64,000 nucleotides of DNA from the NCBI GenBank assembly GCA_963810905.1, contig CAWEPG010000007.1, forward strand, positions 65,824-129,823. The letters are read 5' to 3'. The stretch comes from CAWBAT01 sp963810905. Its GTDB lineage: Bacteria > Acidobacteriota > Terriglobia > Versatilivoradales > Versatilivoraceae. Positions 45,064-54,729 of the stretch are shown here, piece after piece; the stretch's first letter is position 1, and each line of letters begins with the position of its first letter. The position numbers and the translations under genes were made by a program. The notes below the pieces were generated by a model. That model was not told the origin of the DNA and ran no database searches. It saw nothing but the letters and a program-made list of their open reading frames with translations.

Positions 45064-45498
45064 ATTCAATTGGCAAGCATCTTACTGAAAATGTCGGCGC
45101 CTTTAAACCACAAGTGACTTAATCCATAAGCATTAAGATGTACTTCGCTAGAGTTTCGAGCCTAAAGGAGTTTTCTGAATTCTGGAAGTAAGTATCTCGA
45201 TATCCGTGCATAGCGTTTCGCGAAGTCAATCGGTGCAATGCAATAGAGAATGGAAAAAGCAATCCTCAGCAGCATCCTTGGTGAGGAGATTCGACGGAAG
45301 GATATTTCCTAATTTTGGCAGTACATAACAAAACTGTACCGTCGCTGAGACTGTTGGGTCCGAAGCTAACAATCTTGGGTATCATTAACGATAAGTGTTA
45401 TATAAACGGTGAATTGGAAGGTTAAATTTGTTCGGCAGTTTCACTGATATATTTCAGAGCAGTCCGAAAGTAACATTGATTTGAATGGGGGGAAAGAC
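45064..45498. other. intergenic region with a possible promoter
   Basis: This is relatively AT-rich non-coding DNA. TTGGGT at 45375-45380 and TATATA at 45399-45404 are 18 bases apart and could drive the small HTH protein gene. I recognise no coding remnant or RNA gene in the rest. Confidence 0.3.
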
Positions 45499-45825
45499 AT
45501 GTTGAGTTTCATCGATAATATTTGGACAAGAATAAAGATTGCGTTTGACGTCCAGGATCCTACCCGGCCAACAGGCAAATTGTTTGAATTGCCTCCCTCG
45601 TTCCAGGAACTTGACCCTCAACTTAAAAGAACACTAACTATTTGCAATCTGTTCGCCAACAATAATCAATCCGTTGAACAGATTGCAGAGTATTATCAAG
45701 TTCCCAAAAGTCAAATCGTAAGGATTCTAATTGAAGAAGGCTTTCTCAAGGAACAAAGGAAAAGAGAACACAGGACCATTCGAAATGGCAGACGTCAAAG
45801 TGATGATGCCAGCAACCTCGATTAA
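45499..45825 (+). CDS. small protein with helix-turn-helix-like segment
   Basis: This 108-aa soluble protein has a central segment SVEQIAEYYQVPKSQIVRIL that reads like a helix-turn-helix, followed by IEEGFLKEQRKREH and a basic polar tail. ATG 45499 follows GGGGGGAAAG; an in-frame TTG at 45481 is weaker. I do not know the family. It is isolated between the Ig-like remnant and the convergent KimA-like gene. A DNA- or RNA-binding role is inferred from the helix pattern only. Confidence 0.5.
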   Translation: MLSFIDNIWTRIKIAFDVQDPTRPTGKLFELPPSFQELDPQLKRTLTICNLFANNNQSVEQIAEYYQVPKSQIVRILIEEGFLKEQRKREHRTIRNGRRQSDDASNLD

Positions 45826-45890
45826 ATCGGCTCATTAGATACTTCTTTATCATAATCCACGACCGAAGTGGAATGTGTATCAGGAGGATT

Positions 45891-48264
45891 TTAGACTGGC
45901 GCGTGGGGATTGATCGCAGTCGGTTTTTTTTCTTTGTCCTCATTGACGTGATCTAAAATCTCCTGCCATTCCTTGCTGGTGACTTCCCGTTCGAGCAGCT
46001 CCAGGGCCACCGTGACCACGTCCTTGTGGTGCAAATGAGGTCCTCCGGGCTTACTGGTCAATTGAAGCCAGATTGAATGAATTTTCTCGATGTCCGCCTC
46101 AGAGAGAGCGGGTGCATGAGCTCCGAGAGAAAAGTCATGCATTTTCCCAGTGGGATCGATGACGCGGAAAACAACTTGGTGCTTTGGCTTGTTTGGCAAC
46201 CGATCCCAGGCCAACCCCATCCTTCTGGCTTGTTCCTCAGGTGTCATGACGGAGGAGCTCCCTGCCGTGATCAAAGACGAATAGAGTTGGGCAGCTGATT
46301 CTGCAATGGCGGAAAAAATATCAGAAGAAGGAACGACGAGCAGGTGAACCCGCTTCCCCGCCTTTTCCGCGAGAGCGACGACCTTGCTAAAAAGGAGTTG
46401 TTCATAGTCGGTAAAGAGACGTTGTTCGCTCATGCCTTTGTATCCTGCGTTCGGTCCTCGAATGACATGAACGGTCATCACAACTAAATCTTTTTTGCCT
46501 GTGTGGGTGAGTTCAAGCACTCTCCCGACATGATCCAGGGTATTGTAATCCCGCACCAGACAAAGTGTATTGTCAGGGCGCACCCCTACTGTGGTCATTG
46601 ATATGGTTTCTTGGGGTTCCAAGCGGAATTGGTCAAGACCGTGTTTCCCTTCACGAAGGCGCCGCCGCTCCGTAATGCGCTCAGAGACAAAAAAAGTCGT
46701 TGCAAAAACGGCCGTGATCAAAAGTCCGCTAATCGTTGCCACCTGCTTGGTAACCAGATTAATGGCAGCCAGTGCGAAGAGAATCGTCGCGACCCCGGCC
46801 AGTCCCAAGGGGATCTCGGTTTTTCCCAGTCTGATATTAAAGGGCACTTTCCATTCACGCGGGGACTTGTCCTTGAACCGGAGAACTAGGATCGCCAGGG
46901 CATTAAAGGCGAAGGACCAGATCACCCCAAACGCGTAAGCTTCACCCAATATGTAGACATTTCCGCGTGATCCAATGATAGTGGCCAGTTGCAGCAGAAC
47001 GATCATATTGATCATTCGGTAGCTCGTTCCATACTTTTTGTGGGGTCTCCGGAACCACTCCGTCAACACGCCGTCTTCACTGACGCGATTAAGAACACCA
47101 TTGGACCCGATGATCGCCGTATTGACAGCGCCGGCCAGCATTAAGAACCCAACCAACACAATGAAAGCTTGAAAAATAAGGCGCAGCGGCACGGGACCGA
47201 CTAGGTTCATCGCAATTCCGCTGATGAGGTTATCAAAATACTGGGGTCTGACATTGTCGGGGATAATGGCATAAGCGAAGAAAGACACAAGTGATGTGAA
47301 CAACAAGGAATAGACAAAAATGATCATCCCGGCTCGCATCAAGTTCTTGTGTTTGGGGTATTCCAGTTCGCGGTTGACTTGAGCGAGAGTTTCTTCGCCC
47401 GACATAGCCAGCAGCGAGTGTCCCAATGCGATCAGGATCCCAATCAGGCCCAGCAATTTTCCTGCCTCCATCGGGAATACCAAAGTGTGGTTGGGGCTCG
47501 AGTTGATTTTCCGGTTTGTCCGGAACTTGATGGGCTTCACCAGGAATTGCCTTAAGCGCTCCCGGGGCAATATCAGGAAGCCATCCCACCGCATCGTGAT
47601 TAAAAGATAAGTGAGAAGGGACTGGACTGGGAGGGAGACGACGTTTGTCGGGTTGAATCCAAATCGTCAGTCCGCACCAGAGAATCAAGGTGACAACCAT
47701 CGCCGTTGTCACGTACATGATTTTGAGCGCGTCGTCAGAAGATTCATGAATGCCTTTGGTATTTCGCCACCAGAAATAGATGGTGATCACAATGGCAATG
47801 CCTGCAGCGAACAGATTGACGGTTTCCTTGGTCGGGTACCAAGGATGACCGAAGTAGGTCAAGGTTTGGGCAAAAAGCCCGACAATATATTGGCCTGCAG
47901 AAACCCCGGATATCGGACCCGTCAGAATATAATCAAACATCAAAGCGGATACGGAAACCTTTGCAAAGGCGCCACCCAATGCCTCCTTGACGTTACGGTA
48001 GACCCCACCACGCGTAAACATGGTGCAGGCTTCAACGTAAACGGCTCGGACCGCGTAGGAAAAAAGCATGACTCCCAGAATGAACCAGGGAGCTGCACGG
48101 CCAACAGCCTGCTCCGCAATGCCACCGACATAATAGGCGGATGAGCCGAGGTCGTTGAGCACAATGGCGGCTGCCCGCCAAAATGAGATAAAGGTCAGCA
48201 TCACCGAGGTGGCCACGACGACCTGCGTGGTACGGTCTGAGGAAAGGTCCGTTGGTTTAGACAT
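45891..48264 (-). pseudogene. KimA-like APC potassium permease with USP tail, one frameshift as sequenced
   Basis: Two overlapping frames (48264-47233 and 47594-45891) form one ~790-aa protein. The first gives the start MSKPTDLSSDRTTQVVVATS and early helices (ALMFDYILTGPISGVSAGQY). The second continues from LLGLIGILIALGHSLLAMSG through FFAYAIIPDNVRPQYFDNL and AGAVNTAIIGSNGVLNRVSE. A cytosolic tail of ~300 residues follows with USP-like segments (NTLCLVRDYNTLDHVGRVLE, FTDYEQLLFSKVVALAEKAG). APC core plus USP tail, and a c-di-AMP riboswitch upstream, match KimA (YdaO) potassium importers. The break lies around 47480-47590 in a variable loop. Confidence 0.8.
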
Positions 48265-48331
48265 CCTGTGAGGGCTCCATAGTGAGAAAATAGTCTCCGG
48301 AAAAGTACGCCTTTAAGAAAAACTGAACCCT

Positions 48332-48383
48332 AAAAACAAAAAAGCCACGAGCATTGGCCGGAAGAAGGCAATGCGGGTGGCTT
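48332..48383 (-). terminator. intrinsic terminator of the c-di-AMP riboswitch
   Basis: On the minus strand, AAGCCAC at 48383-48377 pairs with GTGGCTT at 48348-48342, with GCATTG/CAATGC continuing the stem across two mismatches. A T-rich run (TTTTTTGTTTTTA) follows directly. It lies between the aptamer and the KimA-like start codon, as expected for an expression platform that stops transcription when c-di-AMP is bound. Confidence 0.8.
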
Positions 48384-48399
48384 CACATTTTAAATGGGT

Positions 48400-48600
48400 A
48401 ATCCGTTTGGTTTCATACTTCCGCTTTCGCCGACGAGGTTAGCTGACGGGCTCGGGCTGGGAAGCTGCCCTACCTTGTAGTTTCAAGGATTCGCCCCGCG
48501 ACGCGCTCTGAAAAAATCAAAGCGCTCCTAAGTGGTTCCCCCGCGTCCCTCCATCGAAGGAAGGACTTAGGCGTATTCAACGGCGAATACTATCATACCT
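48400..48600 (-). ncRNA. ydaO-yuaA (c-di-AMP) riboswitch aptamer
   Basis: Read on the minus strand, this leader holds the ydaO conserved blocks in order: GGGGGAACCA, GGGGCGAATCC, AGGGCAGC, CCCGAGCCCGTCAGCTAACC ending in TCGT near 48432. These are the recognised core of the c-di-AMP riboswitch. A strong intrinsic terminator follows and then the KimA-like gene. In Bacillus the same element represses kimA and ktrAB when potassium, and so c-di-AMP, is high. Exact helix ends are approximate. Confidence 0.93.
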
Positions 48601-48689
48601 ACAGGGCAGAGAAAAGATGCTTGAAGGAGAAAACTTTTGCAGGTATCTCTGCAGGATTTGGTTTCGGCAGGATCAATAGGCTAAATTAT

Positions 48690-49379
48690 TCATTCGTTTG
48701 GAACAAACCGATATCCGACCCATGGCTCTGTAAGGAGATAGCGGGGGTGACTGGCATCCGTTTCAATTTTGCGTCGGAGCTGATTGATGAAGACTCTCAG
48801 GTATTCAGTTTGGTCAGTGGATTCCCATCCCCATACTGCTTGAAGGAGGGCCCGATGGGTAACAACCTTGCCCGCGTTGCTTACCAAATACTTCAGCACC
48901 TCAAACTCTTTAGGAGTCAGCTTTATTTCCTTCTCTGCAACAACGACGCGGCGTTCATCGACGTCAATCGTCACGTCGCCGACGGTCAGAAGACGAGTAT
49001 CCGCTTCCCCTGCGGCCAATCGTCTCAACACGGCCCTGACGCGGGCAAGCAGTTCATCCATGCTAAAGGGTTTGGTGATGTAATCGTCGGCACCTAAGTC
49101 CAGCGCGGCGACCTTGTCACTTTCTGAACCCTTTGCAGAAAGCACGATGATCGGCACAGCAGAAAACTCGCGAATTCGCCGGCACACGTCCAGTCCAGTC
49201 AGGCCAGGCATGACTAAATCCAGAATGATCAGGTCGGGGACCTGCTTGCCCACTTGATCCAGCGCTTCTTCACCACTTGAGGCTGTGATTACCTGGTAAC
49301 CTCTCACCGGGAGGCTCGCGCGCATCACGCGTAGAATTTGCGGTTCGTCATCCACCACGAGTATGAGCGGCTTATTCAT
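48690..49379 (-). CDS. kdpE: KdpE-type response regulator
   Basis: This 229-aa OmpR/PhoB-family regulator has an intact receiver (VVDDEPQILRV, phospho-acceptor Asp in LIILDLVMPGLTG, Thr/Ser in IVLSAKGSESDKV, Lys in ITKPFSMDELLAR). Its winged-helix DNA-binding domain contains LTPKEFEVLKYLVSNAGKVV and VFINQLRRKIETDASHPRYL. It activates kdp in response to low potassium. Its start overlaps the kdpD C-part stop (ATGA), so the two are coupled. The receiver domain looks fully functional. Confidence 0.93.
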   Translation of the reverse strand: MNKPLILVVDDEPQILRVMRASLPVRGYQVITASSGEEALDQVGKQVPDLIILDLVMPGLTGLDVCRRIREFSAVPIIVLSAKGSESDKVAALDLGADDYITKPFSMDELLARVRAVLRRLAAGEADTRLLTVGDVTIDVDERRVVVAEKEIKLTPKEFEVLKYLVSNAGKVVTHRALLQAVWGWESTDQTEYLRVFINQLRRKIETDASHPRYLLTEPWVGYRFVPNE

Positions 49380-50883
49380 GCGTTGTCCCCGTTGTGATCC
49401 AAGGTTTGAGAGGCTTCTTTCATTTCAGCCGGAACACTGAATCCAAAAATGACTCCACCCCCAGCGAGGGGCTTTACCCAGATTCGTCCACCATGAGCTT
49501 CGACGATTCCCCTGGCGATCGCCAGCCCCATCCCGGTCCCGCCCCTTTTTTTCCCTGTTGGCTGGTTCCGCGATAGAATTTCTCAAAGACATGGGCGAGA
49601 TCCTGCGGCGGTATTCCTGGGCCATGGTCCTTAACAGTGATGGTCAACCCTTCCGCTTCCACGGTCCCATGCAGGATGATCCTGCTCTGGTCGGGAGAAT
49701 ATTTGGCTGCATTTTCCACCAAATTGGCAAGGACTTCAGCTAAGAGGCGGGAATCCACTTTTACCATAGGTAGTCTTTCATTCAACTCAAAGACAATTTG
49801 ATGGTTGTTCAAGTAAAGGGCAGATCGTTCTAGACATTATCAAAAATTTCGGCGACCGTGCCCCACTCCTTAACGGGATGAAGCTCTCCGGCCTCGATCC
49901 GGGCCATCTCCAAGAAGATTTTGGACAAGGTGAGTCAAGCCGATTCACTTCTTCTCGAATAATCAGATGAAACTCATGAAGCGACTCTCGGATCCCAATC
50001 AAGAGTGCTTTCTAATAAATTGTCTGCTGCGGCGCGAATCGAAGTGAGTGGAGTATGAAGGTCATGGGATACCGATGCCAAGATCGCGGATTTGAGTTGG
50101 TCACTCTGCCGGAGAGGCTTCCGTGCGGCTCAGTTCCTGAAGAAACCGAGCCCTCTCGAGAGCCAACGCCACTAAGCCGCTGATCGCTTCAATTGTTCCA
50201 TCCGCCAGCGAATTCGAGTCGAAGACAATGACCCCGGTCACACGCATACCGACTTTTAGCGGAGCATACACAGCACCTTTACCATCGGACCTGATTTCTC
50301 CTTTCTCAAACACTTCCCGCAGGTAATTTGCTGGGACCCCTGTTGGAATCACTTCCGATGCAGTGACCGATTGTTCTCCTAACGCAGTTCCCTGGGGGGT
50401 ATAGATTTCACAACCGCTCACTCCAAAGACTTCCCGAACTTGTCGAGATAGGGTTGATACAGCTGTTTCAGGGTCTGGAGTCACAATAATGGCTCGGCTC
50501 AATTGGTAAAGTTTCCATACTTCTTCACGACTCTTCTCCGCCTCCCAAGCGCGCTTGCGGGCAGTTGAGGATAGGTGGCTTGCGATGATCGCAGTAACTA
50601 AAAAAACAAAAAGAGCGACCCAGTTTTGTGGATCCGAAACAGTGAAGGTTCCCACCGGTGGAAGAAAGAAAAAATTGATGCTCAGCAGGGAGGCCACCGA
50701 CACGACGATCGACGGACCAATGCCTTGAGTGGCCGCCGTTAAGAGCACGACGAGCAGAAAGCTGAGCGCAACCGTAGTTGCGTTAGCGCCAGAAAGTAAG
50801 AATTTGTAACAGGCCGTTACAGCGGCGACTCCAGCCACCGAAAGCAAATAGCGGTACCATACCTGACGAATCACATTTCCCAT
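49376..50883 (-). pseudogene. kdpD: KdpD C-part: DUF4118-GAF-histidine kinase, several frameshifts as sequenced
   Basis: The first frame (50883-50101, 260 aa) holds four membrane helices (DUF4118, for example VALSFLLVVLLTAATQGIG) and a GAF domain (LYQLSRAIIVTPDPETAVST). The HisKA core SVSHDLHTPLTSIRAAADNL and the ATP-binding parts DNVLERSALYLNN-like, ENAAKYSPDQSRI, DHGPGIPPQ and GTGMGLAIARGIVEAHGG are spread over other frames. Each break I could resolve is one extra or missing base: near 50112, near 50020, near 49940, near 49835 and in an A7 run near 49556. Protein conservation is otherwise good. The intact protein would be ~500 aa. Confidence 0.8.
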
Positions 50884-50981
50884 AGTGAGATATTATCTTC
50901 GCAAACGGGCGATCTGGCACGAATTATTGATTCGGAGTCGTGGAAGAGCTCAGACAAAAGACAGGGCAGTAGTTCGTAGAA

Positions 50982-52160
50982 TCAGTTTCTGGATTCTTTG
51001 TCCTGCTTCTCGAGATTGTGGCCGGGGGGGATGATGTGTACAGCTGCCCCTTGTACTTCTAACAAAAATCGATTGAGAACCGAACCGTGCAGCAGGATAT
51101 CCCAACGAGTTCGCCAGGACTGCCCAAAGATCACGTGGGTAATTCCCTCTCGTTTAGCAAATGCGATCAATCCGTCCGCCGGACGTTTCGCTTTTACTTT
51201 TACTACGGTTGCACCGAGCTCTTCCGCCAAATGGATATTCTCGGCCAACTGTTTTGAATCAGAGGGCTTGATCCGCGAAGGGTGCTCCTTGGGAGTTTCT
51301 ACGTAGATCGCATACCAGACGGCTCCAATCCGTCCCGCAATCCGCGACCCGGCTCGCAGTAGAGGTCGAGCGGTCTGGTTTGAGGACATGCATACCATCA
51401 CTTTTTCAGGAATTGGGACGGGTTCCAACCCTTCACGGACACGGTATTGAGCGGCCTTCGAACCCACTTCTTCGGCGACGGTACGCAAAGCCAGTTCTCG
51501 CAAGGTCGATAAATTTCCTTTGCGGAAGAAATGGTTCAGCGCTTGTTCAATCTTTTCTGGTTTATAGACCTTCCCCTGTCTGAGCCGATTTCGCAGTTCG
51601 TCGACGGTGACATCGACATTGACTACTTCGTCCGCTCGCTTAAGAAAACTATCGGGGACGGTCTCCCGGACTTGAATCCCGGAAGAGCGCCCGACAATGT
51701 CATTCAAAGTCTCGAGATGCTGAATGTTTACCGCCGACATGACATGGATACCGGCTTCTAATAGATCCAGCACGTCCTCGTATCGTTTCTTGTTTCTTGA
51801 GCCTGGGACGTTTTGGTGGGCCAGCTCATCCACCAGACACATTTCTGGTCTACGAACGAGGATCGCTTCCAGGTCCATTTCTTCGAGAATTACTGACCGG
51901 TACTCAATTTTTTTTCTTGGGACGACCTCGATGTTACCAATCTTAGCTTCTGTGTCAGCACGTCCATATGTTTCGACGAATCCAATAACGACGTCATAGC
52001 CTTGTTGACGGAGAAGATGGGCATCCTCTAACATCTGGTAAGTTTTACCTACACCGGGCGCTGCACCGATATAGATTCGCAATCTCGCCCGTTGAGCTTG
52101 CTCCAGCTTTGTGAGCAGGGCTTCCGCGTTCGGTTTGGAATCAATTTCCTTGAAGGTCAC
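50982..52160 (-). CDS. kdpD: KdpD N-part: KdpD domain plus universal-stress domain, stand-alone
   Basis: This 392-aa soluble protein is the cytosolic N-terminal half of KdpD. The KdpD domain has a Walker-type GAAPGVGKTYQMLEDAHLL, VDELAHQNVPGSRNKKRYED and EKIEQALNHFFRKGNLSTLR. A USP domain at ~215-385 follows (VMVCMSSNQTARPLLRAGSR, ITHVIFGQSWRTRWDILLHG). In E. coli these are fused to the kinase; here they end at a natural-looking stop, with 98 bases before the transmembrane-kinase gene. It overlaps the preceding sensor gene by four bases. The USP domain may bind c-di-AMP as in some KdpD proteins; that is inference. Confidence 0.9.
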   Translation of the reverse strand: MTFKEIDSKPNAEALLTKLEQAQRARLRIYIGAAPGVGKTYQMLEDAHLLRQQGYDVVIGFVETYGRADTEAKIGNIEVVPRKKIEYRSVILEEMDLEAILVRRPEMCLVDELAHQNVPGSRNKKRYEDVLDLLEAGIHVMSAVNIQHLETLNDIVGRSSGIQVRETVPDSFLKRADEVVNVDVTVDELRNRLRQGKVYKPEKIEQALNHFFRKGNLSTLRELALRTVAEEVGSKAAQYRVREGLEPVPIPEKVMVCMSSNQTARPLLRAGSRIAGRIGAVWYAIYVETPKEHPSRIKPSDSKQLAENIHLAEELGATVVKVKAKRPADGLIAFAKREGITHVIFGQSWRTRWDILLHGSVLNRFLLEVQGAAVHIIPPGHNLEKQDKESRN

Positions 52161-54040
52161 ACATCCCTCGCGGTCTTCAATTTTTCACCGGACAGTGTCA
52201 CTGGCAAAGTGAAGGTCATTGCGGTCCCCTCGCCCACTCGACTTTCAACGCTAACCTGTCCCCCCTGCGCTTCGACAAGTCGCTTTACAAGCGCCAAACC
52301 TAAGCCGGTTCCGCCCCCAGGCCTTCCCCCCACTTGTACGAAACGGCTGAATAGAGTGGGCAAATTTTCATGAGGGATCCCTTCACCCGAGTCTTTCACG
52401 CAGAAAAACACGTGATCCTCGCGCTCAGTCGCTGAGATGCTGATGGTGCCGTCATGACCTGTGTGGCGGATGGCATTGGAGAGTAAATTATCGAATATGC
52501 GCCGAGCGGCTTCCTTATCCGCAAGGACAAGTGGAAGGTCTGGCCAGACTTGATTCTCCAGCCTGACATGTTTACTTTCGGCGGCAGCGCTATGGTGTTC
52601 CACTGCTGGGCGAACCAAATCGACAGGACGTATCGGGACCGGCGAGAGAGTTCTAATTCCGGATTCGATTTCAGCCAACTCCAAGAGGTCATTCATGATT
52701 TCTTCAAGTTGGCTGGCATTCTCTCTTGCATTGTGTAACAAGTCAATCTGCTGTTCACTGAATTCTCCCATGCTTCCGCTAATGACGCCATGCAAGGCCA
52801 GTTCCAATGAACGAAGGGGGTCTTGCAGTTTTCCGGATGCGACTGATATAAATTGAGTCTTGAGTCGATCCAGCTCCCGGATCGCGGTAATATCCTCTAA
52901 TAAAATGACCGCTCCCAAGAGTCGACCATCCTCATCACGCATAGGGGTGGCACGAATACGGTAACTGCGTTCAGATCCGCCTAACTTAATAGGGACGAGT
53001 GCCGCATCGCCTTCTCCGGCTATAGGACGCTGCATCGCTACAGCATCTCGAACCGCTTGGAGAATCTGTTCACCGGCCGGAAAGCCCTGCAGGGAGAGCC
53101 GATCCTCGGGTGGCCCGCCATCTTGGGGAAGGGAATTGTCAAAAAAGACTCCAGCGGCTCGGTTTATTTTTGTCACGTTACCCCGTGCATCGGTAACGAT
53201 GATGGGTTCATCAATGGAGTCGATGACTGCATCGGATTTCTTTTGTTCCAATAATAGGCGCCAGTAATCCGATTTTCTAAGGTCCCTCAGTCGCGTAGCC
53301 ATTCGATTGAACTCGGCGGCGAGAATTCCAATTTCATCTTGAGATGAGATGAGGATGTGCTGATCAAAGTCTCCTTCGCCGATCAATTTGGCCTTCTCCG
53401 TCAGCGTTGCGATCGGTTTCACGATGTATCCCGTAAAGCGCCATGCAAATAAAAGGGCCAACGTCAGCGCCGTCGCGGAAAGAAGAAGCGTGGAGACTTG
53501 CGCTCTCCAGGATTCAGATTTGGCACGATCACTCGCTCTCACCATGGCCTGCTGATTCAAACGTAAAAGATCGTCTAGCCTCGACTTAAGCGCCAGGAAG
53601 GCCGGTTCGAGCTGCCCAAAATAGGTGCTGGAAAGTTCAGCAGGTGCACGGATTTCATTCGAATTGATGAGATTCTCAAGCCGGTGCTGGTAGTCCGAAG
53701 ATTGAGATCGGATGTCCTCAATGATCTCCGTTTCGCCTATCTCCGTAATATTATTGGCCGCGATATTGAATTCGTCTTGAAATTTGCGACTGCTCGCCGC
53801 AAATTGCTGCCTGGCTTTGGCTGATTGGCCGGTGATAAAAAACATCATCGCTGAATCTTGTCTCTCCAGAGTCTCTTTCATGCTTTCAGCCGCCAGAATG
53901 CTCTTGTAGTTATTAACGAGAATTGTGTCTATGGCAAGCCCCAGGCGCGCCAAATGGTAAACGCCTGAAAGGCTGACTACCAAGATGATGAAGATGAGTA
54001 ATCCGTAGCTGAAACGTAGCTTATGCTTGAGGCTGTCCAT
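52157..54040 (-). CDS. membrane HAMP-PAS sensor kinase with degenerate H-box, in the kdp locus
   Basis: This 627-aa protein has two helices (~12-30, ~183-202) bracketing a periplasmic four-helix sensor, HAMP (~203-255), PAS (~270-390), HisKA-like and HATPase domains. The H-box reads VASGKLQDPLRSL, so Gly403 stands where the phospho-accepting His is expected. The ATP site is intact: DNLLSNAIRHTG, VKDSGEGIP, GGTGLGLALVKRLVEAQGGQ. The ORF is unbroken. It may be a pseudokinase or may phosphorylate a partner's His in a mixed dimer. It overlaps the KdpD N-part by four bases and should be co-translated with it. Confidence 0.88.
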   Translation of the reverse strand: MDSLKHKLRFSYGLLIFIILVVSLSGVYHLARLGLAIDTILVNNYKSILAAESMKETLERQDSAMMFFITGQSAKARQQFAASSRKFQDEFNIAANNITEIGETEIIEDIRSQSSDYQHRLENLINSNEIRAPAELSSTYFGQLEPAFLALKSRLDDLLRLNQQAMVRASDRAKSESWRAQVSTLLLSATALTLALLFAWRFTGYIVKPIATLTEKAKLIGEGDFDQHILISSQDEIGILAAEFNRMATRLRDLRKSDYWRLLLEQKKSDAVIDSIDEPIIVTDARGNVTKINRAAGVFFDNSLPQDGGPPEDRLSLQGFPAGEQILQAVRDAVAMQRPIAGEGDAALVPIKLGGSERSYRIRATPMRDEDGRLLGAVILLEDITAIRELDRLKTQFISVASGKLQDPLRSLELALHGVISGSMGEFSEQQIDLLHNARENASQLEEIMNDLLELAEIESGIRTLSPVPIRPVDLVRPAVEHHSAAAESKHVRLENQVWPDLPLVLADKEAARRIFDNLLSNAIRHTGHDGTISISATEREDHVFFCVKDSGEGIPHENLPTLFSRFVQVGGRPGGGTGLGLALVKRLVEAQGGQVSVESRVGEGTAMTFTLPVTLSGEKLKTARDV

Positions 54041-54182
54041 GGTGATCCAGTGATTCGAGGTTCACTGGAAAATAAGATTTCTCATTGGGATAAAAGCAGG
54101 CGATTTCGCCATCAAAATACAGAAAGCATCCATTCTTCTTCCAGCGCCCCTTGCCGTCTATTCTGGGCTTACTATGATCGAA

Positions 54183-54683
54183 TCAATCGAATTTGACATG
54201 AATTACTTGTCCGGGGTTGGCAGATTCGGTCGGACTGCAGGGCTCCAATCGCAGTGCCGGACCTTTGGCAAAAAGAATCAACATGCAACGACCCATTTCA
54301 CCTAACCGAGTTCTCAGGTCTTTGAGACCTCCCGTTCCAAGTCTCTCCTGTAACTCAGGTGTGAGCGCGACGAAATTCGGTTTCACTTTCCAGGCAGCTT
54401 CTGCAATGCCAATGCTGAGATTGGGGACTTCGACGGATTCTGTTTCGCATGGAATATGATTCTGCTGGAAAACAACTTTTTCAACCTGTCCGAGTCGCCA
54501 CTCTCTGTCCTTATTGCTCAACAGATCAATCAACCACCGTATCCACCCACCGGCAGGGACGAGCACTTCAACCAAGCACAGCCTGGCTGACAAATGCCGA
54601 GCCAGCCAAAAAGATTGGTGATCTAAACGGTAAGGATAGAGAACTCCGCATACCGGGAATAGAATTGTATTTTCTTTCGTCAT
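54183..54683 (-). CDS. small USP-like protein of the kdp operon
   Basis: This ~166-aa soluble protein has an alpha/beta pattern like universal-stress proteins (ENTILFPVCGVLYPYRLDHQ, then RLCLVEVLVPAGG and NFVALTPELQERLG), but the ATP-binding GxxG motif is weak. GAGG six bases before ATG 54683 supports this start; a start at 54716 is also possible. It lies between kdpC and the sensor kinase, so it may be a regulatory subunit. No firm family can be named. Confidence 0.6.
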   Translation of the reverse strand: MTKENTILFPVCGVLYPYRLDHQSFWLARHLSARLCLVEVLVPAGGWIRWLIDLLSNKDREWRLGQVEKVVFQQNHIPCETESVEVPNLSIGIAEAAWKVKPNFVALTPELQERLGTGGLKDLRTRLGEMGRCMLILFAKGPALRLEPCSPTESANPGQVIHVKFD

Positions 54684-54729
54684 GTGACACCTCTTGGGAA
54701 CTTCCGATTCATCCATCAACTCCCTTTCA

